46,310 bases of DNA from Betaproteobacteria bacterium (GTDB taxonomy: Bacteria > Pseudomonadota > Gammaproteobacteria > Burkholderiales > SG8-39): the NCBI GenBank assembly GCA_947482825.1, contig CANKMT010000041.1, positions 1-46,310 of the forward strand, given 5' to 3'. Position 1 is the stretch's first letter. Each line of letters opens with the position of its first letter. Shown here in pieces: positions 17,171 through 26,626 of the stretch. The translations under genes were made by a program, and so were the position numbers. The notes below the pieces were generated by a model. The model was not told the origin of the DNA. It saw only the letters and a program-made list of their open reading frames with translations, and searched no databases.

Positions 17171-17189
17171 AATTTTGACAGTCAAATTT
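17171..17189. promoter_or_regulatory. Palindromic operator candidate between XRE regulator and ketopantoate-reductase-like gene
   Basis: TTTGACAGTCAAA (17174-17186) is a perfect dyad centred on A17180. It extends to AATTTTGACAGTCAAATTT with one mismatched pair. It lies in an AT-rich stretch between two divergent starts (17121 and 17263), the usual place for an XRE-type operator. The half-site spacing (one base) differs from the Crp/Fnr-like boxes elsewhere in this window. Confidence 0.5.
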
Positions 17190-17262
17190 GCCTGATTTCA
17201 ACTCTATGATGCACTGCAACTCTGCCGAAGTGGCAGGAAATTTCTGACGGAGGGTCACATTT

Positions 17263-18369
17263 ATGGACGTCCTCATCCTCGGCGCCGCCTACGGGTCGCT
17301 GCTCGCCACCAAGCTCGCAATGGCCGGCCACAACGCCACGCTCGTATGCACTGCGCCGACAGCCCGCCTGATCAACCGCCAAGGGGTGCGAGTGCGCATG
17401 CCGGTGAAGGACAGAGCCTCTTTGCTGGAGATTTCGAGCCGCGCGCTGCGGGGCGAGGTCTGTGCCAACACGCCGGAGGAGATCCACCCCGGCGCCTATG
17501 ACCTGGTCGTCCTTGCCATGCAGGAAGCGCAGTACGGCGCGCCGGGCGTGCGCGAACTGATGGGACGCATCGCTCGCTCGGGCAACCCCTGCCTTGCGAT
17601 CATGAACATGCCGCCGCTGCCGTATCTCAAGCGGATCCCCGGCCTTTCGACCGAGGCGCTGCTGGGTTGCTACGCCGTTCCCTCGGTCTGGGACGGGTTC
17701 GACCCCGCGATGATGACGCTGGCGAGCCCGGATCCGCAGGCGTTTCGCCCGCCGGAGGAGCAGAAGAACGTTCTGCAGGTGGGCCTGCCCACCAACTTCA
17801 AGGCCGCCCGCTTCGAAGCCGAGGCGCCGACTGCGCTATTGCGCCGGCTCGAAGCGGATATCGAGGCGGTTCGGTTCGACACGGGCGAAGGCGCAATCGA
17901 GATTCCGGTGAAGCTGAAAGTCCACGACTCGGTCTTCGTGCCGCTCGCCAAGTGGCCGATGCTGATCGCGGGCAACTACCGCTGCATCCGGCCCGACGGC
18001 ATGATCCCGATCAAGGAGGCGGTGCACGGCAACGTCGAGGAATCGCGCAGGGTCTACGAGTGGGTCGTCGAGCTCTGTATCGGGTTGGGCGCCGCTGCCG
18101 CCGACCTGGTCCCGTTCGAGAAATATGCGAGCGCCGCGGCAGGCCTGGGCAAGCCCTCGTCGGCGGCACGGGCGCTGTTCGGCGGCGCCGAGCAGATCGA
18201 GCGGGTCGACAGCCTCGTGCGGCGGATCGCAGGACAGCGCGGGTTGCACTCCGACACGCTGCACGAAATGGTTTCGCTCATCGACGCGCGGCTCGGCATC
18301 AACCGCGCCCGGAAGGCGCCGCCGCCGGCGGCGCGTGGAATGGAACTGGCGTTGGCAACCGCCTCCTAA
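17263..18369 (+). CDS. Ketopantoate reductase-like (PanE/ApbA N-terminal domain) oxidoreductase
   Basis: 368 residues. The start MDVLILGAAYGSLLATKLAM is a Rossmann fold with G-x3-G-x3-A spacing as in 2-dehydropantoate 2-reductases, followed by the second strand ATLVCTAP. The middle and C-terminal region (KLKVHDSVFVPLAKWPMLIA, IKEAVHG, FEKYASAAAGLGKPSSAARAL) does not look like standard PanE, and the protein is longer than PanE (about 300). It probably reduces or oxidises a 2-keto/2-hydroxy acid with NAD(P)H, substrate unknown. A GGAGG ribosome binding site precedes the ATG. It is divergent from the XRE regulator and likely its target. It ends two bases before the glycerol kinase stop on the opposite strand. 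Confidence 0.65.
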   Translation: MDVLILGAAYGSLLATKLAMAGHNATLVCTAPTARLINRQGVRVRMPVKDRASLLEISSRALRGEVCANTPEEIHPGAYDLVVLAMQEAQYGAPGVRELMGRIARSGNPCLAIMNMPPLPYLKRIPGLSTEALLGCYAVPSVWDGFDPAMMTLASPDPQAFRPPEEQKNVLQVGLPTNFKAARFEAEAPTALLRRLEADIEAVRFDTGEGAIEIPVKLKVHDSVFVPLAKWPMLIAGNYRCIRPDGMIPIKEAVHGNVEESRRVYEWVVELCIGLGAAAADLVPFEKYASAAAGLGKPSSAARALFGGAEQIERVDSLVRRIAGQRGLHSDTLHEMVSLIDARLGINRARKAPPPAARGMELALATAS

Positions 18370-18371
18370 TT

Positions 18372-19889
18372 CTATTCGTCCTGCTCGGCCCAGCGCAGGC
18401 TGCGATGCACCGCCTCGCGCCAGCGGCCCAGCATGTCCGCGACCGTGCCCGGCTTCATTTGCGGCTCGAACTTGCGGTCGATTTCCCAGTGCGAGGCGAT
18501 TTCCTCGCGCGATTTCCACACGTTGGTCGCCAGCCCCGCCAGGTAGGCCGCTCCGAGCGCGGTGGTTTCCTGCACGCGCGGCCGCAGCACCGGCACGCCG
18601 AGGATGTCGGCCTGGAACTGCATTAACAAGTTGTTCGCCGTAGCGCCGCCATCGACGCGCAGCTCGGTGAGTTTGCGGCCTGCGTCGCGCTGCATCGCAT
18701 CGAGAAGGTCCGCAGTCTGGAAGGCAATCGATTCGAGCGCCGCTCGCGCAATGTGCTCGCGACCGGAACCTCGAGTCAGGCCGAGGATCGCGCCGCGCGC
18801 GTAAGGGTCCCAGTGCGGCGCGCCAAGGCCCGCAAACGCCGGCACGAGGTAGACGCCGCCGCTGTCCGGCACGCTCGCCGCGAGCGACTCGATCTCGGCC
18901 GAAGACTTGAAGAATCGCAGTTCATCCCTGAGCCATTGCACGACTGCCCCGCCGACGAACACGCTGCCTTCCAGCGCGTACTCGCGCTCCACGTCGCGCG
19001 CATCGCGGCTGCGCCCCATCTGCGCGCACGAGGTAGTCAGCAACCCGTTGCCCGAGGTGACCGCGCGGTCCCCGGTGTGCATCAGCATGAAGCAACCGGT
19101 GCCATACGTGTTCTTGCCCATGCCCGACTTGTGGCATCCCTGGCCGAAGAGCGCCGCCTGCTGGTCGCCGGCGATGCCTGCGATGGTGACCGGCTCGCCG
19201 AGGATTTCCGGCGCGATCATGCCGAACGCGCCGGATGACGCGAGCACGTCGGGGAGGATCGCGCGCGGCACGCGCAGGATCTCGAGCAACTCCTCGTCCC
19301 AGTCCCCGCGATGGATGTCGAAGAGCATGGTGCGCGAGGCATTCGACGGGTCTGTCACGTGCAGCCGGCTTTGCGACAGGTTCCATGCGAGCCAGGTGTC
19401 GACCGTGCCGAAGGCGAGTTCGCCGCGCTCGGCCTTTGCGCGCGCGCCCGGGATGTTGTCGAGCAACCACGCGATCTTGGTGCCGCTGAAATAGGGGTCG
19501 AGCACGAGGCCGGTCTTGTTCTTGATGATGTTCTCGACTCCGGCCTCGCGCAGCTCGGCGCATTTCGCGGCGGTCCGCCTGTCCTGCCACACGATAGCGT
19601 TGTGCAGCGGCTCGCCGCTCTGCCGGTCCCAGAGGATCGTCGTTTCCCGCTGGTTGGTGATCCCTGCGGCGACGATCTCGTCGGAGCCGACGTTGGCGCG
19701 CTCGAGGGCTTCGCGCGCAGTGTCGCGCTGCGAAGCGAAGATCTCCATCGGGTCATGCTCGACCCAGCCGGGTTTGGGGTAGATCTGGCGGATCTCGCGT
19801 TGCGCGCTGCTGATCGCCGCGCCCTCCTCGTTGAAGACGATGGCGCGCGAACTGGTGGTGCCCTGATCGAGTGCGAGGATGTATTTCAT
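18372..19889 (-). CDS. glpK: Glycerol kinase
   Basis: 505 residues from ATG 19889 ([19 protein letters not shown]); the open frame extends upstream only as non-coding sequence. It phosphorylates glycerol to sn-glycerol-3-phosphate in the cytoplasm. FGGY-family features are complete: phosphate-1 loop DQGTTSSR, the substrate region [11 protein letters not shown] and WQDRRT, the [15 protein letters not shown] motif, the [16 protein letters not shown] phosphate-2 loop, and the C-terminal [13 protein letters not shown] and DGGATANN motifs. Length matches the family (about 500). No glpD, glpF or glpR is adjacent. It is convergent with the ketopantoate-reductase-like gene and divergent from the DUF2889 gene, 72 bp away. 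Confidence 0.95.
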   Translation of the reverse strand: MKYILALDQGTTSSRAIVFNEEGAAISSAQREIRQIYPKPGWVEHDPMEIFASQRDTAREALERANVGSDEIVAAGITNQRETTILWDRQSGEPLHNAIVWQDRRTAAKCAELREAGVENIIKNKTGLVLDPYFSGTKIAWLLDNIPGARAKAERGELAFGTVDTWLAWNLSQSRLHVTDPSNASRTMLFDIHRGDWDEELLEILRVPRAILPDVLASSGAFGMIAPEILGEPVTIAGIAGDQQAALFGQGCHKSGMGKNTYGTGCFMLMHTGDRAVTSGNGLLTTSCAQMGRSRDARDVEREYALEGSVFVGGAVVQWLRDELRFFKSSAEIESLAASVPDSGGVYLVPAFAGLGAPHWDPYARGAILGLTRGSGREHIARAALESIAFQTADLLDAMQRDAGRKLTELRVDGGATANNLLMQFQADILGVPVLRPRVQETTALGAAYLAGLATNVWKSREEIASHWEIDRKFEPQMKPGTVADMLGRWREAVHRSLRWAEQDE

Positions 19890-19961
19890 GTTTTCCGCCA
19901 GTCGGTTCCGATGCCTGCAATGGTAATATTCATCGCGTTGCAGCATACCGCAGGCCGTTGA

Positions 19962-20534
19962 ATGCCCCTCCCGATCCAGGACGCGAATGACCAAGTCAGT
20001 CGCGAGCTCACTCACACCCGCCGCGTGCGCTTCGAAGGCTACAAGCGCTCGGATGGCCTGTGGGACATCGAAGGCCACATGACCGATGTCAAGAATCATG
20101 ATTTCAAGCTGCAAACAGGCGTGCGCCGCGCTGGCTTGCCGGTGCATGATATGTGGGTGCGCCTGACGATCGACACGAAGCTCAATGTCGTGGACGCGGT
20201 GGCCGCATCCGACGCGGTTCCTTATCCGGGTGGATGCGACACCATCGGGCCCGCCTATCGCCAGCTGATCGGCCTGAACCTGATGCACGGCTTTCGCAAG
20301 AAGGTGAGGGAAAAACTGGGCGGGGCGCTCGGCTGCACGCACATCACCGAGATGCTGGGATCGTTCCCGACGGCGGCTCTGCAGACTTTTGCCGGTGAGC
20401 GCCGCGAGGCGCCGGAGGATGGAAGGAAACCGTTCCAGATCGACCAATGCCATGCGCTCGAGTCCGGCTCGGAGACTGTGCGCAAGATGTACCCGAAGTG
20501 GTATCGGGCCAGCGAAAAAAACGTCGGGGGATAG
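19962..20534 (+). CDS. DUF2889 domain-containing protein
   Basis: 190 residues, cytoplasmic, no signal peptide. Recognisable DUF2889 pattern: [20 protein letters not shown], an ACDC-like core with [18 protein letters not shown], then [10 protein letters not shown]. Function of the family is not established. In betaproteobacteria a DUF2889 gene is often found just before sucC, as here (six bases separate the two genes), so it is probably the first gene of the sucCD transcription unit. A promoter would lie in the 72-bp gap shared with glpK. Confidence 0.75.
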   Translation: MPLPIQDANDQVSRELTHTRRVRFEGYKRSDGLWDIEGHMTDVKNHDFKLQTGVRRAGLPVHDMWVRLTIDTKLNVVDAVAASDAVPYPGGCDTIGPAYRQLIGLNLMHGFRKKVREKLGGALGCTHITEMLGSFPTAALQTFAGERREAPEDGRKPFQIDQCHALESGSETVRKMYPKWYRASEKNVGG

Positions 20535-20540
20535 AAGAAG

Positions 20541-21710
20541 ATGAAGATCCACGAGTACCAGGGCAAGGAGTTGTTCCGCAAATTCGGCGTCGTCACGCCG
20601 CGCGGAACCCCGTGCTTTTCGGTTGACGAGGCAGTCGAAGCGGCCAAGGGCCTAGGGGGCAAGGTCTGGGTGGTCAAGGCGCAGATCCATGCCGGGGGCC
20701 GCGGCAAGGGAGGCGGGGTCAAGGTCGCGAAATCGCTCGACGAAGTTCGTGCGCGGGCGGGTGAGATCCTGGGCATGCAGCTCGTGACGCACCAGACCGG
20801 CCCGCACGGCCAGAAGGTGCGCCGGTTGCTCGTCGAAGAGGGCGCCGACATCAAGCAGGAGCTTTACGTCGGCATGGTCGTCGACCGCGGCACGCAGCGT
20901 GTCGCGCTCATGGCCAGTTCCGAAGGCGGCATGGACATCGAGGAAGTGGCCGCGAAGACGCCTGAGAAAATCCACAAGGTGTTCGTCGACCCGAAGACCG
21001 GCCTCACTGACGCGCAGGCCGATGAGATGGCGGCGAAGATAGGCATTGCCGCGGCGCTGGTGCCGCAGGCGCGCTCACTTCTGAAGTCTCTGTACAAGTG
21101 CTTCGACGAAACCGATGCGTCGCTGGCCGAAATCAACCCGCTGATCACGACCGGCGAGGGCAAGGTGATCGCGCTCGATGCCAAGCTCAACTTCGACGAC
21201 AACGCCCTGTTCCGCCACCCGGACATCGTGGCGATGCGCGACCTCGATGAAGAGGATCCTGCCGAGGTCGAGGCCTCGAAGTACGACCTGAACTACATTC
21301 AGCTCGAGGGCAACATCGGGTGCCTGGTCAACGGCGCGGGCCTCGCGATGGCGACCATGGACATCATCAAGGTCTACGGGGGCGCGCCCGCCAACTTCCT
21401 CGACGTCGGGGGCGGAGCGACCGCTGAGAAAGTCACCGAGGCCTTCAAGATCATGCTGAAGAACCCGGGGCTCAAGGCGATCCTGGTCAACATTTTCGGC
21501 GGCATCATGAAGTGCGACGTGATCGCCGCCGCGTGCGTCGAGGCGGCCAGGCAGGTCAGCCTATCGGTGCCACTCGTATGCCGGCTCGAGGGCACCAACG
21601 TGGAACTGGGCAAGAAGATCCTCGCCGATTCCGGCCTGCCGATCATATCCGCCAACAACATGTCCGACGCCGCGCAGAAAGTCGTGGCCGCCGCCGCGGG
21701 GAAAAAATGA
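20541..21710 (+). CDS. sucC: Succinate-CoA ligase (ADP-forming) beta subunit
   Basis: 389 residues, the exact family length. The ATP-grasp N-terminal domain starts [17 protein letters not shown], with the nucleotide-binding [16 protein letters not shown] and EINPL motifs. The C-terminal ligase-CoA domain has [27 protein letters not shown] and [10 protein letters not shown]. With SucD it makes succinate, CoA and ATP from succinyl-CoA in the TCA cycle. An AGAAGA-type ribosome binding site precedes the ATG, and the stop overlaps the sucD start (ATGA). I considered malate thiokinase (MtkA), but the sequence follows ordinary SucC and no serine-cycle genes are present. Confidence 0.96.
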   Translation: MKIHEYQGKELFRKFGVVTPRGTPCFSVDEAVEAAKGLGGKVWVVKAQIHAGGRGKGGGVKVAKSLDEVRARAGEILGMQLVTHQTGPHGQKVRRLLVEEGADIKQELYVGMVVDRGTQRVALMASSEGGMDIEEVAAKTPEKIHKVFVDPKTGLTDAQADEMAAKIGIAAALVPQARSLLKSLYKCFDETDASLAEINPLITTGEGKVIALDAKLNFDDNALFRHPDIVAMRDLDEEDPAEVEASKYDLNYIQLEGNIGCLVNGAGLAMATMDIIKVYGGAPANFLDVGGGATAEKVTEAFKIMLKNPGLKAILVNIFGGIMKCDVIAAACVEAARQVSLSVPLVCRLEGTNVELGKKILADSGLPIISANNMSDAAQKVVAAAAGKK

Positions 21711-22585
21711 GCATCCTCATCGACAGGAATACCCGCGTGATGACGCAGGGGATTACCGGCAAGACCGGGCAGTTCCACACGCGTATGAGCCGCGAGTACG
21801 CCAACGGCAGGAACTGCTACGTCGCCGGCGTGAACCCCAAGAAAGCCGGTGAGGACTTCGACGGCATCCCGATCTTCGCAAACGCGCAGGAAGCGAAGGC
21901 GAAGACCGGCGCCAACGTCTCGGTGATCTATGTGCCGCCGCCTTTTGCGGCCGCCGCGATCGACGAAGCGGTGGATGCCGAGCTCGACCTCGTGATCTGC
22001 ATCACCGAGGGCATCCCGGTGCGCGACATGATCCGCACCAAGGACCGCATGCGCGGCAGGAAGACCCTGCTCATCGGCCCGAATTGCCCCGGACTGATCA
22101 CACCCGAGGAAATCAAGATCGGCATCATGCCGGGCCATATCCACAAGAAGGGCCCGATCGGCGTGGTTTCGCGCTCCGGCACGCTCACTTACGAGGCGGT
22201 CGGCCAGCTCATGGAACTGGGCCTGGGGCAATCGTCCTGCGTCGGCATCGGCGGCGACCCGGTCAACGGCCTCAAGCACATCGACGTCATGAAGCTGTTC
22301 AACGACGACCCGGCCACCGAAGCGGTGATCATGGTCGGCGAGATCGGCGGCTCGGACGAGGAAGACTGCGCCCGCTGGATCAAGGCGAACATGAAAAAGC
22401 CGGTCATCGGCTTCATCGCCGGCCTCACCGCGCCGGCCGGCAAGCGCATGGGGCATGCCGGCGCGATCATCTCGGGCGGCAAGGGCACCGCGCAGGAGAA
22501 GCTCTCGGTGATGGAGGAATGCGGCATCAAGGTGACGCGCAACCCGGGCGAAATGGGCAAGACGCTCAAATCGGTCCTGAAGTAG
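21707..22585 (+). CDS. sucD: Succinate-CoA ligase (ADP-forming) alpha subunit
   Basis: 292 residues from the ATG that overlaps the sucC stop by four bases (ATGA). It has the CoA-binding Rossmann domain ([18 protein letters not shown], then [10 protein letters not shown]), the GPNCPG motif, and the phosphorylated histidine in GHAGAIISG (H250), the catalytic residue that carries phosphate between succinyl phosphate and ADP. Translationally coupled with sucC. The adjacent downstream gene starts ten bases later, probably in the same transcript. Confidence 0.96.
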   Translation: MSILIDRNTRVMTQGITGKTGQFHTRMSREYANGRNCYVAGVNPKKAGEDFDGIPIFANAQEAKAKTGANVSVIYVPPPFAAAAIDEAVDAELDLVICITEGIPVRDMIRTKDRMRGRKTLLIGPNCPGLITPEEIKIGIMPGHIHKKGPIGVVSRSGTLTYEAVGQLMELGLGQSSCVGIGGDPVNGLKHIDVMKLFNDDPATEAVIMVGEIGGSDEEDCARWIKANMKKPVIGFIAGLTAPAGKRMGHAGAIISGGKGTAQEKLSVMEECGIKVTRNPGEMGKTLKSVLK

Positions 22586-22595
22586 GGCAGGCGGG

Positions 22596-24677
22596 TTGGA
22601 AAACAGTACGGCGGCAGCGGCCGCCAAGGCCGCGGGGTCCCCTGTGGCTGGCCCCTACGCGATCCTGCCCTACGCGGCGACGATCTTCCTGTCGTCGTTC
22701 CTGCTGTTCCTCGTGCAGCCGATCATTGCCAAGCAGATCCTGCCTTGGTTCGGCGGTTCGGCCGCGGTGTGGACGACCTGCCTCGTGTTCTTCCAGGCCG
22801 TGCTGCTCGGAGGCTATGCGTACGCCGACCTGACCACGCGCCTGGGCCTGCGCCGGCAGGCGATCCTGCACGTGGTCCTTCTGGTGGTTTCCCTCGCTTG
22901 CCTGCCGATCCTTGCTTCGACCGGATGGAAGCCGTTGGGCGACGAAGAGCCTGTGAGCCGCATCCTGCTTTTGCTCGCCGCGACCATCGGGCTGCCCTAC
23001 TTCCTGCTCTCGACCACGACGCCGCTCCTTCAGGCCTGGTACTGGCAGCGGTTCCAGAGCGCGGTGCCCTATCGCCTGTTCGCGCTTTCGAATTTCGCTT
23101 CGCTGCTTGCGCTGATCGGCTTTCCCATCCTCTTCGAGCCGTACTTCACTCTGCCCCAGCTCGGTTGGGCGTGGTCAGGGCTGTTCGCCTGCCTCGTTCT
23201 CTTGTGTGCCGCCACAGCTTGGCGCTCCATGCGCGCGATCGTCTCGCAGCCGGCCTCCGGACGGGCCGCGGCGGCCGGTGTCGCCGTCGAGCCGCTCTCC
23301 GGCAGCGTCCAGTTGAAGTGGCTCGGCCTCGCGGCCCTGGCGTCGGTGATGCTGCTCGCGGTGAGCAACCACGTTACGCAGAACATTTCGAGCGTGCCGT
23401 TCCTGTGGGTGCTGCCGCTGGCGTTGTATCTCATCACCTTTATCTTCGCGTTCGACCACCCGCGCTGGTACCGGCGCACGTTGTTCTTGCTTGCGCTCGG
23501 CGTGCTTACGCCGTGGATGGCTTACGAGATCGCTTCGCTGCAACTCAGCGTTGCGGTGCCGCTGTATTTCACCGGCATGTTCGTCGCTTGCATGGTTTGC
23601 CATGGCGAACTGGCGCGCCTCAAGCCCGACCCGCGCCACCTGACGAGGTTCTACCTCATGATTTCCGTGGGCGGCGCGGTCGGCGCCGTGCTGGTGGCGA
23701 TCGCCGCGCCGCTCCTCTTGCCGGGATATTTCGAACTGGGGATCGCCCTGGCGGCTCTCGCGCTGCTGCTGCCTTTGCGCTTGAGCGGACTGGCCCGCAT
23801 GGCGGGCATCGGGGTGTTTGCGCTTACAGTCGGTCTTGTCGTGCGCGGTTTCGGCGATTACTCGGCGGATGTCCGCGTCATGGAGCGGGATTTCTATGGT
23901 GTCGTGCGAACCCGCGACCGTCCGGAGCCGGTGCCGTACCGCGCGATGTATCACGGCGCGATCATGCACGGCGGCCAGTTGCTGGGCGAGGCTTACCGCA
24001 ATACGCCGGCAGACTACTTCGGCCCGACTTCCGGCTACGGCCGGCTTTTCGCGGCGTTCGGAAAGCAGGCGCCGCGCCGCCCGCTCAATATCGGCGTCAT
24101 CGGGCTGGGCGCCGGGGTCATTGCTTCCTATGGCCGCGCGGGCGACACCATGGTCTTCTACGAAATCAGTCCGCGCGTGGTCGATATTGCAAAGCGGGAA
24201 TTCACTTTCCTGTCCGATACCGCGGCTGCCAGTTCGGTCGTGCTCGGCGACGGGCGCCTGTCGCTGGAGCGCGAAGCGCCGCGCGGCTACGACATGCTGG
24301 GCATCGATGCGTTTTCGGGCGACTCGATCCCGATGCACCTGATCACGCGGGAGGCGATGGCGTTGTATGCAAAGCATATCAAGCCCGACGGCGTGATCGT
24401 CTTCCAGGCGACCAACCGCTACGTCGACCTGCTGCCGGTCATCAAGCGTCTGGCCGCCGAGTTGGGCTTCGAAGCCGTGGTGGTCTCCGATTTCCCGGAA
24501 GAGGATGCCGGCGGGCCAGGGTATTGGCGCTCGACGACCGACCAGGTCCTGGTGACCCGCAACAAGGCGATCCTGGCATCGGAGTCGTTGCGCGAGGCGG
24601 CCGTAGCGATCGAAGACCGGCCCGGCCTGCCCACGTTCACCGATGCGCACCACAACCTGCTGCGGATCCTCAAGTAA
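22596..24677 (+). CDS. Membrane-embedded spermidine-synthase-like protein (fused transporter-like and methyltransferase-fold domains)
   Basis: 693 residues from TTG 22596; no ATG is near in frame, and SucD ends ten bases upstream. Residues about 20-420 contain ten or more hydrophobic helices (for example ILPYAATIFLSSFLLFLVQP). Residues about 440-690 form a spermidine/spermine-synthase Rossmann domain: NIGVIGLGAGVIASYGRAGD is the AdoMet-type glycine loop, FYEISPRVVDIAK the acidic second strand, and YDMLGIDAFSGDSIP the usual aspartate region. Proteins of this fused type are widespread in proteobacteria but none of the polyamine-specific residues can be assumed, so the substrate is unknown. An AT-rich hairpin just after the stop may end the DUF2889-sucCD transcript. 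Confidence 0.8.
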   Translation: MENSTAAAAAKAAGSPVAGPYAILPYAATIFLSSFLLFLVQPIIAKQILPWFGGSAAVWTTCLVFFQAVLLGGYAYADLTTRLGLRRQAILHVVLLVVSLACLPILASTGWKPLGDEEPVSRILLLLAATIGLPYFLLSTTTPLLQAWYWQRFQSAVPYRLFALSNFASLLALIGFPILFEPYFTLPQLGWAWSGLFACLVLLCAATAWRSMRAIVSQPASGRAAAAGVAVEPLSGSVQLKWLGLAALASVMLLAVSNHVTQNISSVPFLWVLPLALYLITFIFAFDHPRWYRRTLFLLALGVLTPWMAYEIASLQLSVAVPLYFTGMFVACMVCHGELARLKPDPRHLTRFYLMISVGGAVGAVLVAIAAPLLLPGYFELGIALAALALLLPLRLSGLARMAGIGVFALTVGLVVRGFGDYSADVRVMERDFYGVVRTRDRPEPVPYRAMYHGAIMHGGQLLGEAYRNTPADYFGPTSGYGRLFAAFGKQAPRRPLNIGVIGLGAGVIASYGRAGDTMVFYEISPRVVDIAKREFTFLSDTAAASSVVLGDGRLSLEREAPRGYDMLGIDAFSGDSIPMHLITREAMALYAKHIKPDGVIVFQATNRYVDLLPVIKRLAAELGFEAVVVSDFPEEDAGGPGYWRSTTDQVLVTRNKAILASESLREAAVAIEDRPGLPTFTDAHHNLLRILK

Positions 24678-24698
24678 ATTTTCTGTTTTAGGAAAATT
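24678..24698. terminator. AT-rich hairpin after the spermidine-synthase-like gene
   Basis: AATTTTC (24678-24684) pairs with GAAAATT (24692-24698) directly after the TAA. The stem is AT-only apart from one pair and is followed by GATTGG rather than a T run, so it is a weak terminator candidate. Confidence 0.3.
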
Positions 24699-24823
24699 GA
24701 TTGGCCTGGAAGCCTCATGCCTGTTGAATCCGAATAAATAAAAGTTTATGAAAGTTGGGTCGCACCCGGTGTTGCCGGCCCGATTTCCGCCCGGGCCTGT
24801 CGGAGCGGAACGCCCCCCGGCGC

Positions 24824-24865
24824 TTGACCGCAGTCAAGATTGGGCTCCTGTCCATGCCGGATAAT
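24824..24865 (+). promoter_or_regulatory. Formate dehydrogenase promoter with Crp/Fnr-type box
   Basis: TTGACCGCAGTCAA (24824-24837) is a perfect TTGAC-N4-GTCAA dyad. A -10 candidate GATAAT lies at 24860-24865. Dyad centre to -10 centre is 32 bp, which puts the box at about -41.5 from the expected start point, the class II activator position. The operon's ATG follows at 24890. The same dyad and spacing recur at 29465, 35156 and 39039. Confidence 0.7.
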
Positions 24866-24889
24866 TGAATCCAGACAAGGAGGCAGGGC

Positions 24890-26626
24890 ATGACAGGGGG
24901 TCCACACGATTCGATGCGGCAGCGGCCGAAGGCGGGCACCGCGGGTTCCACGGCGCAACGCACAGCTCAGGCGAAGGCGCCCAAGAGGGGGTCGCCCAAG
25001 GGCCGCAGGGTCGATCCCCAGGCGCTCAAGGAAGTGCTCGCCCTGCTGGGCAACGAGCCCCGGCGTCCCGACCTCCTCATCGAGCACCTGCACAAGATCC
25101 AGGACGCGTACGGTCACCTGTCAGCCGCCCATCTGGCCGCCCTCGCGCAGGAGATGCGCCTGGCGATGGCCGAGGTCTACGAGGTCGCGAGTTTCTACCA
25201 TCACTTCGACATCGTGAAGGAGGGTGAGCAGGCGCCGCCTTCGCTGACCGTTCGAGTGTGCGACTCCTTGTCCTGCGAAATGGCCGGGGCAAAGGATCTG
25301 CTGCGCAAGCTCCCGGGTCTGCTCGGCAAGGACGTGAGGGTGATTGCGGCGCCCTGCATCGGCCGCTGCGAATCGGCCCCGGCCGTCGTGGTGGGGCAGA
25401 ACGCCATGCTCGAAGCGACGCTCGAGACGGTGGCGCGTGATGTGCTCGTACGGCTGACAAAATGCTCCGAGCCGAAGTACATCAATTACGCCGCTTACCG
25501 GGGCGCGGGCGGCTACAAGCTGATCGCCGATTGCCTGTCCGGGAAGCACACGCGCGACGCAATCACCGCCGTCATGGAGCATTCCGGCCTGCGCGGGCTC
25601 GGTGGCGCCGGGTTTTCGGCCGGGCGCAAATGGAGGCTGGTGGCGGCCGAACCCGAGCCGCGCAACATGGCGGTCAACATCGACGAGGGTGAGCCCGGCA
25701 CGTTCAAGGACCGCTATTACCTCGAGCGCGACCCGCACCGGTTCCTGGAAGGCATGCTGCTCGCGGCATGGGCCGCAGGGGTGGGCGAGATCTGGATCTA
25801 CCTGCGTGACGAATACGCGGGGTGCCGCGCCGTACTCGAGCGCGAATTGGCCAAACTCAGGAAGGATCCTCCCTGCGCGCTGCCGCCGATCCACCTTCGC
25901 CGCGGAGCAGGCGCTTACATCTGCGGCGAAGAGTCCGCGATGATCGAGTCGATCGAAGGCAAGCGCGGCATGCCGCGCCTGCGTCCGCCGTACGTCGCCC
26001 AAGTGGGCCTGTTCGGCTACCCGACGCTCGAGCACAACATGGAAACGGTGTACTGGGTGCGCGAGATCCTCGAAAAGGGCGCCGAGTGGTTCGCCTCCCA
26101 GGGACGCCATGGCCGCAAGGGCCTGCGCTCGTTCTCGGTGTCCGGACGAGTGAATAAGCCTGGCGTGCACCTGGCGCCCGCGGGCATCACGGTGCGCGAA
26201 CTCATTGCCGAATATTGTGGCGGCATGAAGGACGGGCACGAGTTCTATGCGTATCTGCCCGGCGGCGCGTCGGGCGGCATCCTGCCGGCTTTGCTTGGCG
26301 ATGTCCCGCTGGATTTCGACACGTTGCAGCCGCATGGCAGCTTCATCGGCTCGGCAGCGGTCGTGATCCTCTCGCAGCAGGACAAGGCGTCCGACGCGGC
26401 CAGGAACCTGATGCGGTTCTTCCGCGAGGAATCCTGCGGCCAGTGCACGCCCTGCCGGGTAGGCACCGCCAAGGCCCTCGCGCTCATGGAAGCGCCGCAG
26501 TGGAACCAACCGCTCCTCAAAGAGCTCTCGGCTGCGATGATGGACGCTTCGATTTGCGGGCTCGGGCAGGCGGCGCCAAACCCCGCGCTTAGCGTCATGA
26601 AATTCTTCCCGCAAGAGGTGGTGTGA
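24890..26626 (+). CDS. fdsB: NAD-dependent formate dehydrogenase beta subunit (NuoE-NuoF-like fusion, FdsGB/Fdh1B-type)
   Basis: 578 residues: a basic, low-complexity N-terminus (1-45), a NuoE/FdsG-like thioredoxin-fold [2Fe-2S] domain (about 50-185, cysteines in CDSLSCEMAG and CIGRCESAP), then a NuoF/FdsB-like domain. The latter has the FMN/NADH site RGLGGAGFSAGRKW, INIDEGEPGTFKDR, GAGAYICGEESAMIES, and the N3-type [4Fe-4S] cysteines C516, C519, C522 and C556 (ESCGQCTPCR, SICG). It passes electrons from formate to NAD+. In Cupriavidus the two parts are separate fdsG and fdsB genes; in the Methylorubrum Fdh1-type enzyme they are fused as here. It overlaps the alpha-subunit start (TGATG). A box for the Crp/Fnr-type regulator precedes it. 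Confidence 0.92.
   Translation: MTGGPHDSMRQRPKAGTAGSTAQRTAQAKAPKRGSPKGRRVDPQALKEVLALLGNEPRRPDLLIEHLHKIQDAYGHLSAAHLAALAQEMRLAMAEVYEVASFYHHFDIVKEGEQAPPSLTVRVCDSLSCEMAGAKDLLRKLPGLLGKDVRVIAAPCIGRCESAPAVVVGQNAMLEATLETVARDVLVRLTKCSEPKYINYAAYRGAGGYKLIADCLSGKHTRDAITAVMEHSGLRGLGGAGFSAGRKWRLVAAEPEPRNMAVNIDEGEPGTFKDRYYLERDPHRFLEGMLLAAWAAGVGEIWIYLRDEYAGCRAVLERELAKLRKDPPCALPPIHLRRGAGAYICGEESAMIESIEGKRGMPRLRPPYVAQVGLFGYPTLEHNMETVYWVREILEKGAEWFASQGRHGRKGLRSFSVSGRVNKPGVHLAPAGITVRELIAEYCGGMKDGHEFYAYLPGGASGGILPALLGDVPLDFDTLQPHGSFIGSAAVVILSQQDKASDAARNLMRFFREESCGQCTPCRVGTAKALALMEAPQWNQPLLKELSAAMMDASICGLGQAAPNPALSVMKFFPQEVV

Noticed and set aside
17174..17186. TTTGACAGTCAAA as a fifth Crp/Fnr-type oxalate box
   Set aside because: The half-sites are separated by one base, not four, and it lies between an XRE regulator and its divergent gene, so it is more likely that regulator's operator.
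20541..22585. sucCD as malate thiokinase (MtkAB) of the serine cycle, which would fit C1 assimilation
   Set aside because: Both proteins follow ordinary SucC/SucD motifs, the DUF2889-sucCD order is a normal betaproteobacterial arrangement, and no serine-cycle genes or oxalate-type box accompany them.
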